From NCBI GenBank assembly GCA_023212645.1, contig JALBYC010000027.1, forward strand, positions 62,001-126,000: a stretch of 64,000 nucleotides of DNA, written 5' to 3'. Within the stretch, counting starts at the first letter, position 1; every line of letters starts with the position of its first letter. Below, in pieces: positions 1-10,676 of the stretch. The notes under the pieces are model-generated. The model did not search any database. It saw only the letters and a program-made list of their open reading frames with translations, and had not been told where the DNA came from. Source of the stretch: Farysia itapuensis. Lineage: Eukaryota; Basidiomycota; Ustilaginomycetes; Ustilaginales; Ustilaginaceae. The position numbers and the translations under genes were made by a program.

Positions 1-1367
1 GTCATTTCTACGGTCACTTTGACTTTGATCTAGACAACACTCTCTACTTCTTCACCGCAGGTCGCTACGAGTACCGCAACAAGGGTGTCGACATGTTTAT
101 CGAGTCCCTAGCTCGACTCAACTACAAGTTGCAAAAGGCAGGCTCCAAGATGACCGTGGTTGCCTTTATCATCATGCCTGCAGCCACCAACTCGTACACC
201 ATCGAAGCACTCAAAGGCCAAGCAGTGACCAAGCAGCTGCGCGATACAGTCGAGTCGATTCAAGCCAAGGTCGGAGAGCGACTGTTCGACAAGATGGCGC
301 GACACCAGGGCGAAATTGGCAAGGATGTCATTGATCCAGCCTCTCTGCTGTCTGACGCAGACAAGATTGCGCTCAAGAAACGTATGTTTGCTCTCAAGCG
401 CAACTCGCTTCCGCCAGTTGTGACCCACAACATGCAGGACGACAGCGAAGACCCCATCTTGAACCAAATTCGACGCGTGCAGCTCTTCAATCGTACCAGC
501 GACCGTGTCAAGGTCATCTTCCACCCCGAATTCCTGAACGCCAACAACCCAATTCTCGGCTTGGACTACGAAGAGTTTGTCCGAGGCTGCCACATGGGAG
601 TCTTCCCTTCATACTACGAGCCATGGGGCTACACTCCGGCTGAATGCACGGTGATGGGTGTGCCGTCAATCACGACCAACTTGTCTGGATTCGGATGCTT
701 CATGGAGGATCTGATTGAACGAGGAGAAGACTACGGTATCTACATTGTCGACCGCAGAATGAAGAGCGTAGAAGACTCTGTCAACCAGCTCACCGACCAG
801 ATGTTTGACTTTGCGCAAAAGACGCGACGACAGAGAATCAACCAGCGAAACCGAACAGAGCGACTCTCGGAGCTTCTCGACTGGAAGCGACTCGGTCTGG
901 AGTACGCCAAGGCACGCCAGCTGGCATTGCGACGCGCCTACCCAGACAGCTTTGACGAGGACGACACCATCGAGAGCTACTTTGACGACATGCACGGTGG
1001 CAAGATGCAGCCACCGCTATCCATGCCAGGCTCGCCACGCCAGTTCGCTGCAGGCGCTCAGACGCCCGGTGAGTTTGGTACACTGACAGAAGAGTTGCAA
1101 GGTCTCAGCACTTCGGACTACAAGGGCCACCAGCAATTCTGGAAGACCATGAGTCAACACGGATCCGATGACGAGGAAGAGTCATACCGCTTCCCGCTCG
1201 TCATGAAGCAGCGTGCGCGAGGCACTTCGGTCGGAAGTACGAGCGGTGCCTCCACCCCGGGTCTCGGTCATGGAAAGACGTTGTCCAGCGCCGATCTCGA
1301 TCGGGCCGATGCTGCCCTCAGCAACCATAATGGCGGTTCCAACGGTGCTCAAAACGGTGCTTACTAG
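1..1367 (+). CDS. GSY1: Glycogen synthase, 3' part (5' end outside window)
   Basis: Transfers glucose from UDP-glucose to growing glycogen in the cytosol (GT3 family). The reading frame is open from base 3, so the N-terminal half lies upstream of the window. Directly visible are the family block [20 protein letters not shown], the catalytic E-x7-E pair in [11 protein letters not shown], and the Arg-rich glucose-6-phosphate regulatory helix [15 protein letters not shown] before LLDWK. The C-terminal ~110 residues are Ser/Pro/Gly-rich and, by analogy with yeast Gsy1/2, probably carry the inhibitory phosphorylation sites. The stop is TAG at 1365. An ATG at 93 lies inside the conserved domain and is not the start. 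Identity is very secure; only the upstream boundary is unknown. Confidence 0.97.
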   Translation, partial: HFYGHFDFDLDNTLYFFTAGRYEYRNKGVDMFIESLARLNYKLQKAGSKMTVVAFIIMPAATNSYTIEALKGQAVTKQLRDTVESIQAKVGERLFDKMARHQGEIGKDVIDPASLLSDADKIALKKRMFALKRNSLPPVVTHNMQDDSEDPILNQIRRVQLFNRTSDRVKVIFHPEFLNANNPILGLDYEEFVRGCHMGVFPSYYEPWGYTPAECTVMGVPSITTNLSGFGCFMEDLIERGEDYGIYIVDRRMKSVEDSVNQLTDQMFDFAQKTRRQRINQRNRTERLSELLDWKRLGLEYAKARQLALRRAYPDSFDEDDTIESYFDDMHGGKMQPPLSMPGSPRQFAAGAQTPGEFGTLTEELQGLSTSDYKGHQQFWKTMSQHGSDDEEESYRFPLVMKQRARGTSVGSTSGASTPGLGHGKTLSSADLDRADAALSNHNGGSNGAQNGAY

Positions 1368-1601
1368 TCATTTAGCCGCACGTCTGTCTCATCACCATCT
1401 TAATTCAAGCACACATACTTCGTACGCCATCTCGCATTCGATTTTTTATGACTTGCACTTCGTTCTTTGTGTATGTATGTGTGAGATATGTGCACCACGT
1501 GATATGAGCGTCAAGCTTTATCGGGCGAAAGATAATTTTCGCTTTGTACTTTGATGTTTGAGAAGATCTCTCTTCCTTAGCTCACGACATTTGCCCATAC
1601 C

Positions 1602-2984
1602 ATGCGATCGCAACAGGTTGCAAGAGCGGCTTGGAGGGCAGCTTCCTCTTCCGGCTCTCGTAGCAGACTGCTCGCCTCTTCCGAAACTTTTACGCCCACC
1701 CCGACTTTGCGAACTGCATTGGCCTCTGCTTCTGTTTCTTCGGCTCTCCCACGTTCATTCACGACTTCCAGCGCAAGTCTGAAGAAGAAACAGAAGAAGA
1801 TAACGATAGCTGCAGACGAGTTCGATGAGGGAGCCGAGAACGACGATGATGGGGCTTTCATCAGCGGGGAAAGTGTCGACGACGCGTTAGGGTTCGAAGA
1901 AGGTACAGTCTCGTCCGCAGACTCTTCGGCTTCCACTCGCAAAGTCTCGCAATTTAACGAAGATGCAGTGAGACCAGAATTCGCTGACAAGGCAGAAAAG
2001 TGGCGCGCGCTGCTGGAGTGGGAACAGCTCGATATCGGCAAGAAACCATCACTCTCCGGGTGGAGAAGTCTGGCTGAAAAAGCCCAGTCTCGAAGCGAGT
2101 TTGACCTCTTGATCGACCTTGCGAAAACCTATCGTGATCGTGTTGGTTCCTTGGGCTCGGATTCGGGTCATGTTTTCACCGCACGAGCTGTTGGCCTACG
2201 ACGGCCCGAGATCGCGCTCAATGGCCTGCTCGATCGCTATTACAACGGTCTGGAATACACGCTCGAATCACTGTACTTGATTTCAAGGAGCTTTTCCGAG
2301 AAACTTTCCCGCGGACAACCCAACGCTCTGTTGCTCAGTGCTGCAGAACCGGGAGCGCCGGCACATCGAGTTGACTTGTTCGGGCCCGTGCCATCTGCGG
2401 CCTCCGAGACGAGCACCGAAACATCACAAGGTGAAGAAGCCGGCCAAGACACAGAAGCCAAACCTTCCAAGCAGGAAGAAGACCTACAGCTGGCAAAAGC
2501 AAAGATGACAATGATCGATCGCATGTCGCTGACAGTATCGCTCACTCCACCACTCACCCCCAACAAATCCCACGACCCGGTCCTGCTGGCTTTCGTCCCC
2601 TACGCGCTGATCAAGGCTTACAAACTGTCCGACGTTTCCGACGCAAGCAAGCCTCACTTGGACGGGATCAAGACACGCACAAATCAGCTGGTATCCCTTC
2701 TGATCAGCGTAATGGATCAGTCCCTGCTGGAAGATGCGCCTTCTGCATTTATTCAAAGGGAAAAAGGCATTGATCTTCCCCCTATTCGAGCGAGTTTGCT
2801 CCGATACCAGCTGCAAGGCACACTCCGTTATGTCGCTTCGCAGGGCAAGGCGGTCGAGTTCCGAAACCCAGTCACGGGCGAGGTTCTCGATCCACACCGC
2901 TCTGTCATCAACTACGTTGAACGTGTCGCGCCCGAGCAGGTCGAGGCACTGAAGAAAGAGGTAAATTATATCATCAAGTTTTAA
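1602..2984 (+). CDS. Orphan protein with mitochondrial-type presequence
   Basis: A 460-residue single-exon ORF starting at an ATG in the context CATACCATGC. The first ~55 residues are rich in Arg/Ser/Ala with almost no acidic residues (start MRSQQVARAAWRAASSSGSR) and include RSFTTSSA, which resembles a matrix-processing site. A mitochondrial matrix location is therefore inferred. An acidic linker (about 65-100) follows, then an alpha-helical region with WRALLEWEQL and, near the C-terminus, LLAFVPYALIKAYKL and TLRYVASQGK. There are no obvious membrane segments. I do not recognise the family; a lineage-specific mitochondrial ribosome or RNA-related protein is possible but unproven. It ends 127 bp before the convergent DBR1 gene. 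Confidence 0.85.
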   Translation: MRSQQVARAAWRAASSSGSRSRLLASSETFTPTPTLRTALASASVSSALPRSFTTSSASLKKKQKKITIAADEFDEGAENDDDGAFISGESVDDALGFEEGTVSSADSSASTRKVSQFNEDAVRPEFADKAEKWRALLEWEQLDIGKKPSLSGWRSLAEKAQSRSEFDLLIDLAKTYRDRVGSLGSDSGHVFTARAVGLRRPEIALNGLLDRYYNGLEYTLESLYLISRSFSEKLSRGQPNALLLSAAEPGAPAHRVDLFGPVPSAASETSTETSQGEEAGQDTEAKPSKQEEDLQLAKAKMTMIDRMSLTVSLTPPLTPNKSHDPVLLAFVPYALIKAYKLSDVSDASKPHLDGIKTRTNQLVSLLISVMDQSLLEDAPSAFIQREKGIDLPPIRASLLRYQLQGTLRYVASQGKAVEFRNPVTGEVLDPHRSVINYVERVAPEQVEALKKEVNYIIKF

Positions 2985-3111
2985 ACTCCTCACTGGGGTC
3001 AAAAGCCAGCAGTGACGCCACTGCGTAGGTTGCAACATGTAATAGAATTGGGGGAACGTAGTTTCCCGCACCCACTTTTGTTATACTGCTTATGAGTTCC
3101 TACCTCAGGAT

Positions 3112-4695
3112 TTAACCGGTTCCCTCTTTCCAACGAGCGTTGAGTTCGTCGTCGTCAAGCAGAGTCGTGACACCAGGTTCTGTGCCTTCTGGATCGTCGG
3201 TCAAGTCATCGTCGTTGATGTCCAGGGCATTTGGGTCTTGCTCGTCTGCCGTAGAGTGATCCAAGCTGGGCTGTTGCGCTGACACCTGTGGGTGCATGGC
3301 TGAGTTTGGAGGCGGAAGATGCTTCGGACGCGGGTTGATCTTGTTCTCGATGCCGAGGAAGTGGCAAAAGTTTTCGGTCTGAGGATTCGTATACCACGCC
3401 GGCTGGCCTGTCAACATTCCCCCCGGCTCAAACGGCGCCGGTGCTGTCCTGACGAACTGCTGGACAGCATGGATATTGAGCCCTGTCGCATCAGTGTCGT
3501 GGCCGGAAAGCCCGTCGAGATCATCCTGCTTGCGCTTTCCCTGAGTTTTGGCGGAAGATGGATAAGTCTCTTCGATCCATTTTTGCGCAGCTTCAATCTT
3601 GGAAGCGATCTCGGCGTCGTCTTCCGCTGGGAGAGGTGGCTGTTTGACAGCGGTCGAGAATGAAGTGTGCAGGGCTTTGGTTATGGCGAGCCAGCGTTTG
3701 TTGAATCGAAAACTTGGCATGACTCTATGCTGTGCTCCAGCCTTGCGCGCTTCCAGCTGGTCATCTTCTGGCGAAGCAACGTCGAGAAATTGCAAAAAGT
3801 CTGCATTGGGTATGCACTTGTGCAGCGCCAAGAAGCGCGTCACCTCGTTGGTTTGCGGCAAACCCGGCTTCTCCTCTGCATCCATCTTGGGAGCAACAGC
3901 TACATCTTCATCGCTATCAATGTCAATGTCTAATGCTTCAGGGTTGGCGGGCTGCTCTGTTGCTGCTTGTGATGCGGTGTTGTGAGGATATACGGCAGCA
4001 AATTTGACATGCAAGTGGGCTGAAACCCAATACTTTGGCCGTAAAATATTGAGCAGCTCGAGTAGAGGGGGGGATCCGAGCGTGCTCGTCTTGATCTCTT
4101 GTTCGAACCAAGGCTTTCTACGGATCAGTTCGGCCGTGTTGCCCCAGCGTTCGATGGTGTTGGGCCAGTCGTGTGACATGACGATATCTGGAGGATGCGA
4201 CTTCATCATTTTGAGCCGATGTACGTCAAAGATGCGAGTGTGGTAGCAGCTACGAAGAGTAGAAGCATCGTAGGGGACTGTCTCGAACCTGGCCTTGCGG
4301 TAGTCGTGGTTCTTGTAGATACCCGAGATGCCAGCAATTGTCAGTCCGCCCAGGTCGACAGCACCAGCTGCGCCAAGGTAGTAGATATTGGGAGCCAGCC
4401 AGCCTCCGTGGTAGAGCTCGTGCATGTAATTGCTTGCTTCGTGATTGCCGCCGATGACGAGGGTGAGAAGGGGTGCGACTAGCTGACCAGAGTAGTAGGA
4501 ATGGAAGCTACCGAGCTGGCGATACTTTGGCGGTACGGAGAGAGCGTGCAGATCTGCATGGTTACGCACTGCTTGGAAATCTCCACACAGCAACAGGGCG
4601 TCGACCTTGATGCGCTGCTCTGCTTCAGCGCGAAGCACGGATGCATAGATGGCGGCCAGCTCGCCATGCGAACAGCCCTGAATGGCCAGCTTCAT
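3112..4695 (-). CDS. DBR1: RNA lariat debranching enzyme
   Basis: Hydrolyses the 2'-5' phosphodiester bond of excised intron lariats in the nucleus, allowing intron turnover. The 527-residue product begins MKLAIQGCSHGELAAIY, which carries the Cys/His metal ligands of the Dbr1 metallophosphoesterase family. Next come LLLCGDFQAVRNHADL, GGNHEASNYMHELYHGGW, the lariat-recognition region, SHDWPNTIERWG and SAHLHVKFAA. All are family signatures in the expected order. The second half (about 240-527) holds the Dbr1 C-terminal domain, with KNKINPRPKHLPPP-type sequence and a long acidic Asp-rich tail that is probably disordered. Length is typical for fungal Dbr1. It is divergent from the SH3/RA gene across a 673-bp gap. 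Confidence 0.97.
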   Translation of the reverse strand: MKLAIQGCSHGELAAIYASVLRAEAEQRIKVDALLLCGDFQAVRNHADLHALSVPPKYRQLGSFHSYYSGQLVAPLLTLVIGGNHEASNYMHELYHGGWLAPNIYYLGAAGAVDLGGLTIAGISGIYKNHDYRKARFETVPYDASTLRSCYHTRIFDVHRLKMMKSHPPDIVMSHDWPNTIERWGNTAELIRRKPWFEQEIKTSTLGSPPLLELLNILRPKYWVSAHLHVKFAAVYPHNTASQAATEQPANPEALDIDIDSDEDVAVAPKMDAEEKPGLPQTNEVTRFLALHKCIPNADFLQFLDVASPEDDQLEARKAGAQHRVMPSFRFNKRWLAITKALHTSFSTAVKQPPLPAEDDAEIASKIEAAQKWIEETYPSSAKTQGKRKQDDLDGLSGHDTDATGLNIHAVQQFVRTAPAPFEPGGMLTGQPAWYTNPQTENFCHFLGIENKINPRPKHLPPPNSAMHPQVSAQQPSLDHSTADEQDPNALDINDDDLTDDPEGTEPGVTTLLDDDELNARWKEGTG

Positions 4696-5368
4696 TGCCG
4701 TCGTGATGCGTCATGCGGTACTGCGGTGGGATCCAAAACTTCCAATATAACACACTCACTTTGTGAAAATTTGGTTGCAATTGGTTGTCCGAGAGCCGAG
4801 TGAGACAAACACACGCCCACACGCACACATACATACATGGCACACGCGACTGACACGCCGCCAGCAGCAAACATTGGACCAGAATCGAGAGCCAAAGATG
4901 CAAGACCCGAAACCAAAAGCGCCGGTATGCGTGCCTGTCTAGCGTTGAGAGAGGGTGACAAGAGCAAGAGAATGAATACAAATAGTCCGGCGTGAAATAC
5001 AAGCAAATAGGGGAAAAACGTGATTGCGATACAAAAAAGGTGGAAATGTGAATCACAATGTGGGCGCGGTCAGGTTGTGCCAGCCAAGTGAGGGAGGACA
5101 AGCTTGCATCGCCTTCTCCATTCCACCCGCTGCCATCCATCCGTTCAGGTGCGGACCACGTACTTGTCTCCAACGCGCACTCTGCTCTTGCAGAAACATC
5201 CTCAGTCGCTAGTGCAACGCTCTCCTCTGGGGGAAAACCCAATTCGCGCCTTCATCGATCAGAGGAAAGTCACGACGCGCTCCATCAGTCACGTCCCAAC
5301 CTATCTCATGAGGACCTGAGTCGCACGCAACACGATCTAGTCAACTATCGTTGCATCATCTTTGCAAG
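4696..5368. other. Divergent intergenic region DBR1 / SH3-RA gene
   Basis: This 673-bp stretch lies between two divergently transcribed genes and must hold both promoters. A CA-rich simple repeat occupies about 4806-4839. The short ORFs here look random in composition, and I see no RNA gene. Confidence 0.6.
4806..4839. repeat. CA-rich simple repeat
   Basis: Imperfect alternating ACAC/ACGC/ACAT units running into ACATACATACAT, in the intergenic space upstream of DBR1. A low-complexity tract with no evident coding role. Confidence 0.7.
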
Positions 5369-8300
5369 ATGGCACAGGTGAAACCCGCTTTGACTCTCGA
5401 CGTCAGCGTCGGTCCGTCAAGCCATGCTGGCATCGGTGGGTCTGGTACCAGTATGACACCTCGCGCTCATCAAAATGCAGTTCATCAGAAAGCGCTCGCC
5501 CAGATGCAGGCATCTGCTTACGCTCCCCACACATCATACGACCGAGAACAGCACTCTGCTTACGTCGCCGACTCTTCTCACGACAACGACGCTGACCGCC
5601 AAGACAACAGTGGTTTCAGCAGTGATGATGACGAAGACGATGAGAATGCCCCCGCCTCGCAAACACAACACCAGCGTCAGCAACCGCGTGGGATACGCGG
5701 GCAACAGGAAGACGATCAGGAATCGCTCTCCTCAGCCGATATGGACGAGTATGGCCAGGACATGCAACAATACCACGACAAAGACGGCAACCCCGACGAT
5801 CTTATGTATGAAGAAGAGAGCGAAGAAGGAGAAGAGCTGGAAGACGACGAGTCCGAGATCTCTTCCAGCCCCTCGATCCCGGACGAAAACATTGACTTTG
5901 ATCTCGTCTATGCGCTTCACAACTTTGTCGCAACCGTAGAGGGTCAAGCTACCGTTCACAAGGGCAACAGTCTCACCCTGCTCGACGACAGCAACAGCTA
6001 CTGGTGGCTCGTTCGTGTTCTTCGCACTCAGGAAGTTGGCTACATTCCTGCAGAAAACATCGAGACTCCCTTTGAGAGACTGGCTCGTCTCAACAAGCAT
6101 CGCAACGTCGACCTCACCTCTGCTACCCAAGATGACCACATCCAGGTCCCTGAAAAGATCTTTACAAGTCACTTGGTCAAGGCGAGGAACGCCTCGGGCA
6201 ATGCCGGCGTCTCTTCACATTCCGGCAAGCTATCTGCCTTGTCTCGCAGAGCTCAGGGCGCACCTGCTCCTTCCGGTAAAGATCAGAGACGCGTCAAACG
6301 CGGTGTCGTCTTCGGTCCGCCCACCTATCTCGAGCACAGCGGGGACGAGTACTCCGACTATGACGAAGAGGGCGAAGACGAAATGATGGAATTCGAAGAA
6401 GACCCTGACGCTATTTACGAAGACGAAGAAGACGACTATGACGAACAAGCAGAACACGAGCAAGACGCTGAACAACAACAACATAATGAGCCTCACGGTG
6501 CAAACGGCATGGAGCCCGACGACGGCATGGAATGGGATGAGGGTGAGACTGAACGCATTCAACAGCAACACGAGGCAGCTAACGCAGCAGCAGCACGTGA
6601 TCAAAGTAAACGCGATCATGACGCTGAACAAGGCCGAGATCTGCAACAAGAGAAGCCGGCACTCCAGCCGCCGTCAATCACACATGCAGACTCGGATCTC
6701 TCGCAGGTCTCTAAGACACTCTCCGAGCAACAACGACCCGATCAGACTCGAGCGCAATATGATGAAGGCAATGTCAACGGTCCGCTTTCGCAACCACAGC
6801 AGAGGTCAGCGAACGATGTACACGCCCAATCTCAAGCCGGGCCGCAATTGCGAGATCAGCTTCGTCCAGTTTCGGCCGAACGACCCCTGTCCAACATTTC
6901 CAACACATCAAACAACGCCGCAAGCATCGCTATCGGATCTGCCGCGATGAGTCGCAACAGTACGATGAGCAATAGCAGCTTCTTGCCGTCTCATATCCAG
7001 AGAGAACGCGCCGGCTCGGACGCCAGTGCCACCTCGTCTCTCGTCAACGCATCGGACCCCTCTTCTCATCTGCTTTCTCCAGACAAGGAAAAGCGAAAGA
7101 GCAACCGCAGCTCCAAAGGAAGCGAAAGCATCGACAGCACGGATGAAAAGTCGAGCAAGAAGCGATCTGGTGTCTTCAGCCTCTTTTCGCGCAAGGACAA
7201 AAAGGACCGCAAGAGCATCATTTCCGAAGACCGCGACAGCATGGTGGGACGAAGCTCGACTGACAGCTTTGCCGACCGCACTGCCACGGGCAACCCGACG
7301 ATTGTTGTGCCTGAAGTTCAGGCAGCCAATGCTGGTTTGGCGCCCGGTCAGAGTATTGGCATGGGACGAGCTGTGCAGGAACGCGATCGCGCGCAGCAAG
7401 AAGCCTACCAGCGTCAATTCCTCTCTGCTCAGCCTGCGGGCACCAGTCCACAGCCAGGCGACTGGTCGCAATCGAGCGAACGCAGGAAATCCCCACGACC
7501 AGGCTCTTTGATTGGACCATCGGGCTCGACTCCGATGCTCAGCGTCTTGAGAGTCTTTGCAGGCGACGGTGTCGAGAGCGAGTCGACCTTCAAAACCGTA
7601 CTTCTCAATGACAGCACACGCTCAACCGATTTGCAACGCCAGGCTCTGCAGCGATTCGGCGTGCCCCTGCACGAACTCGACAAGTACGTCTTGACCATCA
7701 AGAGACTCGAAGGCGATGAACGCCCTCTGGACGAAGACGAGCATCCTCTCCAGCTGTTCAACAACCTGACGCATATTCTACAGGAAGGACAGGTCACTGT
7801 ACCCAGCGTAAAGAGGTCAAGCGTTGGATCGATCTCCTCCATCTCGTCAAACCTCAGCACGCACCCTGCCATCGCACGTCTCGGCAACGACTTCAGCGAC
7901 GACCATGCCGTCAAATTCTACATCAGTCGGCGTGATCGCCTGCGTGGCTACGTCGACTTGAGCGGTTCCAACAATGGAGACGTCTCTGCACGATCGGCGA
8001 CCATGTCTGACGTCTCTGGCTCGCACGATACCAGTGATGCTACCATGCTCAGCTTTACCGGTCAGGATCCCGCCAGAAGCAGCCACTCGTCCGTCATGTC
8101 CGTCGAAAGCACCGACACCGTTCAAAGCCCGACAGCAAGGTTCTCACTCCGCTTGCTCATCTTTGCTTCGGACCTTCCGGGAACTACTGTGTTCGATCCC
8201 CAATCCAATGCGCTCATTCCCTCTTCTGCCCTGCGAGAGCGTCTACAGCGAACAGATTCTTCCCAAAGCACCACACAGCAGCAACAGTATCGGGAAAAGA

Positions 8301-10171
8301 TACTCACGTTCCCTCGCAACACTACTGTCGCCGAGGTGGTGGAAGAGGGTCTGGACCGGTTTGGTATCGCTGAAGGAGTGGTCGAGGGCGGTGACGATGT
8401 TGAAGACCGTCCCTCACGGCGCAAAGGCCGGCTGCACATCAAGTATGGACTTGCCGTTCGAGACGCCAGTGGCGACCGCGCTCTCCATGCCACAAGCAGG
8501 ATCTTGGACGCCTATTCAACGCCTCCCACGTTCAAGTTGGGAGTCAGCAAGAGACGAAGCATTGATGCTGCTGCACTGCTCGGCGCATCCAACGATATCG
8601 GACCGAATGACCCCGTCTTTGTTCTGCGCCAAATGAGCAATTCGCAAAAAATCAGGCCCGAGGGTTTGGCATCGCGCACGCTCAGTCCCACCGAAAATGC
8701 ACTTGCTGGAAAGCATCGCTCGTCAATCTCGCCAGCGGTAAGTCCGCGTCTGGGCGACAGCAAGCAGTTGGGTCACTCCAATCCTATGGAGTCAGACGGC
8801 CAGAGTCGTCAGGGTATCATTGCGGCTCAACGAGCGGCAGCGGCGGAGCGCAATGCAGCTGTTCTCGGTGCTCAGAAGAATGAGCAGGAAGGTGTTGACG
8901 TGCTACTGTCGAACAAGGGAAGGATCCGTTCGTCCAAGCTCGGCACGTCGAACAAGTACCGCTATTCGTACTTGCCTGCCGAGGGTCGGGAGCGAGACAT
9001 CAGTTCGATCATTGAGGAGGTGCTCAACGATCCTGCTCTGGTGGACTCGACTTACTCGCGTGGGACAGGACTGGATCCGGCGTCCGCCAATGGACGCCCC
9101 GTCATGAAAAATCGCATGCAAAGCGACGTGACAATCGACGACTATGCTTCTGCCCGGTCATCTTCGCGAGGAAACAGCCCGCTGAGTCTCAACGAGGTCC
9201 ACTACGATATTCGCACGACTTCGCAGGACGTCGCGCCGCTGTCAGTCAACAAGCAGCGTCAGCCTGTCAACGGCTATCGATCGGACTCCGAGCTTGAGGG
9301 GGATCTGCTTGTTAGCTTGATCAAGACCGATCCGCATTCGGACGCAATCGCGGTCGACAGCAGGATGAACGCGGTCCTAACCAGAGTACAGTCTCCGACC
9401 GTGACAGGTGACAGCTCAGCAAGCACTACACGAGCAGGCAGTCGAGCAGCCTCGGCTTCGCCCGCCATGACTTCGACGGCTGCCAAAGTCGGCGCTGGGG
9501 CAGCTGCTCTCGGTGCTGGCGCGGTGGCCCTTGCTGCAAGCGCAGCCAAGCTTGCCACAGGAAGCAACAGCGGAGGACAAGCTCAAACACAGAAGGGCCC
9601 CACTACCTCCAGTGCTTCCAGAAACATCTCGAGCGCCGCTGGGAACGCGAATTCCAGAGGGACTACGCCAACCCCACTTTCTCCCAGCAGCAATACTGGA
9701 AGTCAACAGCTTTACAACAGTGCCAGAGCTGCACCTAGAGCCGAAAGTGCTGTCAGTCTCGGTACGCGAGACGGGCCAGCAACGACGTCGCGCAGCATGG
9801 TGTTCGGAGGAGACGACCAGTCACTTTCGCATCTCTACACCATTGTGGATGCAGCAGCACGTCGCGATCCCCGAAAGCAGCGCTTGACAACTCACGGCAG
9901 CATGAGCTCGATCACCTCTGCATCGCCCGTCGTCGGCAGCCCGACCACAGGCATGGGCTCTCGACCCGGCTCCAAACTGTCCACCTTCGCCGTCTCACTG
10001 GACGATGATAGGGATGCGCTCAAGCCGGAGCCAGGAGGATTGTTTGCGCCAAGCATGCCCTTTATGGAAGACAAGAAGCTCAGGGAAGCCTACTCTGGTA
10101 TCTCACTGGAACTCGGTTCCATCGATGACGGACTGGACCAGCTTCTTGCCGACATCATCCGGATATTCTAG
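5369..10171 (+). CDS. SH3 and Ras-association domain polarity scaffold (Tea4/Bud14 type)
   Basis: A 1600-residue scaffold. An acidic N-terminus precedes an SH3 domain at about 174-232 (VYALHNFVATVEGQ, SNSYWWLVRVL, GYIPAENIETP). The signature tail RLARLNKHRNVDL is one I associate with fungal Tea4/TeaC/Bud14 cell-end proteins, which bring PP1 to sites of polarised growth. RGVVFG near residue 310 fits an RVxF PP1-docking motif. A Ras-association-like domain lies at about 720-806 (LRVFAGDGVESESTFKTVLL, LQRFGVPLHEL), and a second ubiquitin-like region at about 924-1090. The rest is Ser-rich and disordered, with a hydrophobic Ala/Gly stretch near 1370. The chosen ATG has context CAAGATGG; upstream in-frame codons before it are not ATG. 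Polarity function is inferred from family. Confidence 0.88.
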   Translation: MAQVKPALTLDVSVGPSSHAGIGGSGTSMTPRAHQNAVHQKALAQMQASAYAPHTSYDREQHSAYVADSSHDNDADRQDNSGFSSDDDEDDENAPASQTQHQRQQPRGIRGQQEDDQESLSSADMDEYGQDMQQYHDKDGNPDDLMYEEESEEGEELEDDESEISSSPSIPDENIDFDLVYALHNFVATVEGQATVHKGNSLTLLDDSNSYWWLVRVLRTQEVGYIPAENIETPFERLARLNKHRNVDLTSATQDDHIQVPEKIFTSHLVKARNASGNAGVSSHSGKLSALSRRAQGAPAPSGKDQRRVKRGVVFGPPTYLEHSGDEYSDYDEEGEDEMMEFEEDPDAIYEDEEDDYDEQAEHEQDAEQQQHNEPHGANGMEPDDGMEWDEGETERIQQQHEAANAAAARDQSKRDHDAEQGRDLQQEKPALQPPSITHADSDLSQVSKTLSEQQRPDQTRAQYDEGNVNGPLSQPQQRSANDVHAQSQAGPQLRDQLRPVSAERPLSNISNTSNNAASIAIGSAAMSRNSTMSNSSFLPSHIQRERAGSDASATSSLVNASDPSSHLLSPDKEKRKSNRSSKGSESIDSTDEKSSKKRSGVFSLFSRKDKKDRKSIISEDRDSMVGRSSTDSFADRTATGNPTIVVPEVQAANAGLAPGQSIGMGRAVQERDRAQQEAYQRQFLSAQPAGTSPQPGDWSQSSERRKSPRPGSLIGPSGSTPMLSVLRVFAGDGVESESTFKTVLLNDSTRSTDLQRQALQRFGVPLHELDKYVLTIKRLEGDERPLDEDEHPLQLFNNLTHILQEGQVTVPSVKRSSVGSISSISSNLSTHPAIARLGNDFSDDHAVKFYISRRDRLRGYVDLSGSNNGDVSARSATMSDVSGSHDTSDATMLSFTGQDPARSSHSSVMSVESTDTVQSPTARFSLRLLIFASDLPGTTVFDPQSNALIPSSALRERLQRTDSSQSTTQQQQYREKILTFPRNTTVAEVVEEGLDRFGIAEGVVEGGDDVEDRPSRRKGRLHIKYGLAVRDASGDRALHATSRILDAYSTPPTFKLGVSKRRSIDAAALLGASNDIGPNDPVFVLRQMSNSQKIRPEGLASRTLSPTENALAGKHRSSISPAVSPRLGDSKQLGHSNPMESDGQSRQGIIAAQRAAAAERNAAVLGAQKNEQEGVDVLLSNKGRIRSSKLGTSNKYRYSYLPAEGRERDISSIIEEVLNDPALVDSTYSRGTGLDPASANGRPVMKNRMQSDVTIDDYASARSSSRGNSPLSLNEVHYDIRTTSQDVAPLSVNKQRQPVNGYRSDSELEGDLLVSLIKTDPHSDAIAVDSRMNAVLTRVQSPTVTGDSSASTTRAGSRAASASPAMTSTAAKVGAGAAALGAGAVALAASAAKLATGSNSGGQAQTQKGPTTSSASRNISSAAGNANSRGTTPTPLSPSSNTGSQQLYNSARAAPRAESAVSLGTRDGPATTSRSMVFGGDDQSLSHLYTIVDAAARRDPRKQRLTTHGSMSSITSASPVVGSPTTGMGSRPGSKLSTFAVSLDDDRDALKPEPGGLFAPSMPFMEDKKLREAYSGISLELGSIDDGLDQLLADIIRIF

Positions 10172-10676
10172 ATCGTCCAAGAGCAGCATGTACTATCGCA
10201 ATCTCATATCTTTTTTTGGGCCTGCGGCGCGATATTTGGTGTGTGGGGGAGGGTAAAGTGTGGGTCGATTTCCTGTTCTGCTGAGTCTGGAAAAGACGGT
10301 TACCGAGTTCCGACGAAAGCGTTTGATGCAAATGCTCGACGCTGTTGCCACGCTGGTCCCGCACTTACCTTTACCACCCTCTTCATACCACGAGACCCTT
10401 TGCACTCTTCACCATCCGCTGGCTTTCGGAGGCTTCTTTCGACTCCTGTTTCCATCTTACGCTCCCGTTTGGGCCTGCATTCGCCGACACCGTCTGGACT
10501 TGTGATCCGCCCTTTGGATATTGTCGTCCTTCTTACGAGTCTTGGCGCGAGCAATTCGGAGTGCCTTGTCGGGAAACGGTCAGGGAGAGTAGGGCCTGAG
10601 CTCAAGACAAGCGTGCTGAGCACAACACACATTGGTGAAGATCGCGTGCAGCACGGAAAACGCGTCCTTCGTCATC
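10172..10676. other. Intergenic, promoter of the La-motif gene
   Basis: 505 bp between tandem genes. The nucleotide sequence gives no convincing coding, RNA or repeat signal. It presumably carries the terminator of the SH3/RA gene and the promoter and leader of the next gene. Confidence 0.5.

Noticed and set aside
5351..5368. Six extra N-terminal residues on the SH3/RA protein
   Set aside because: The extension would start at TTG; the ATG at 5369 has a better context.
10632..10676. Extension of the La-motif protein by 15 residues upstream
   Set aside because: The extension would start at TTG; the ATG at 10677 is the first good start.
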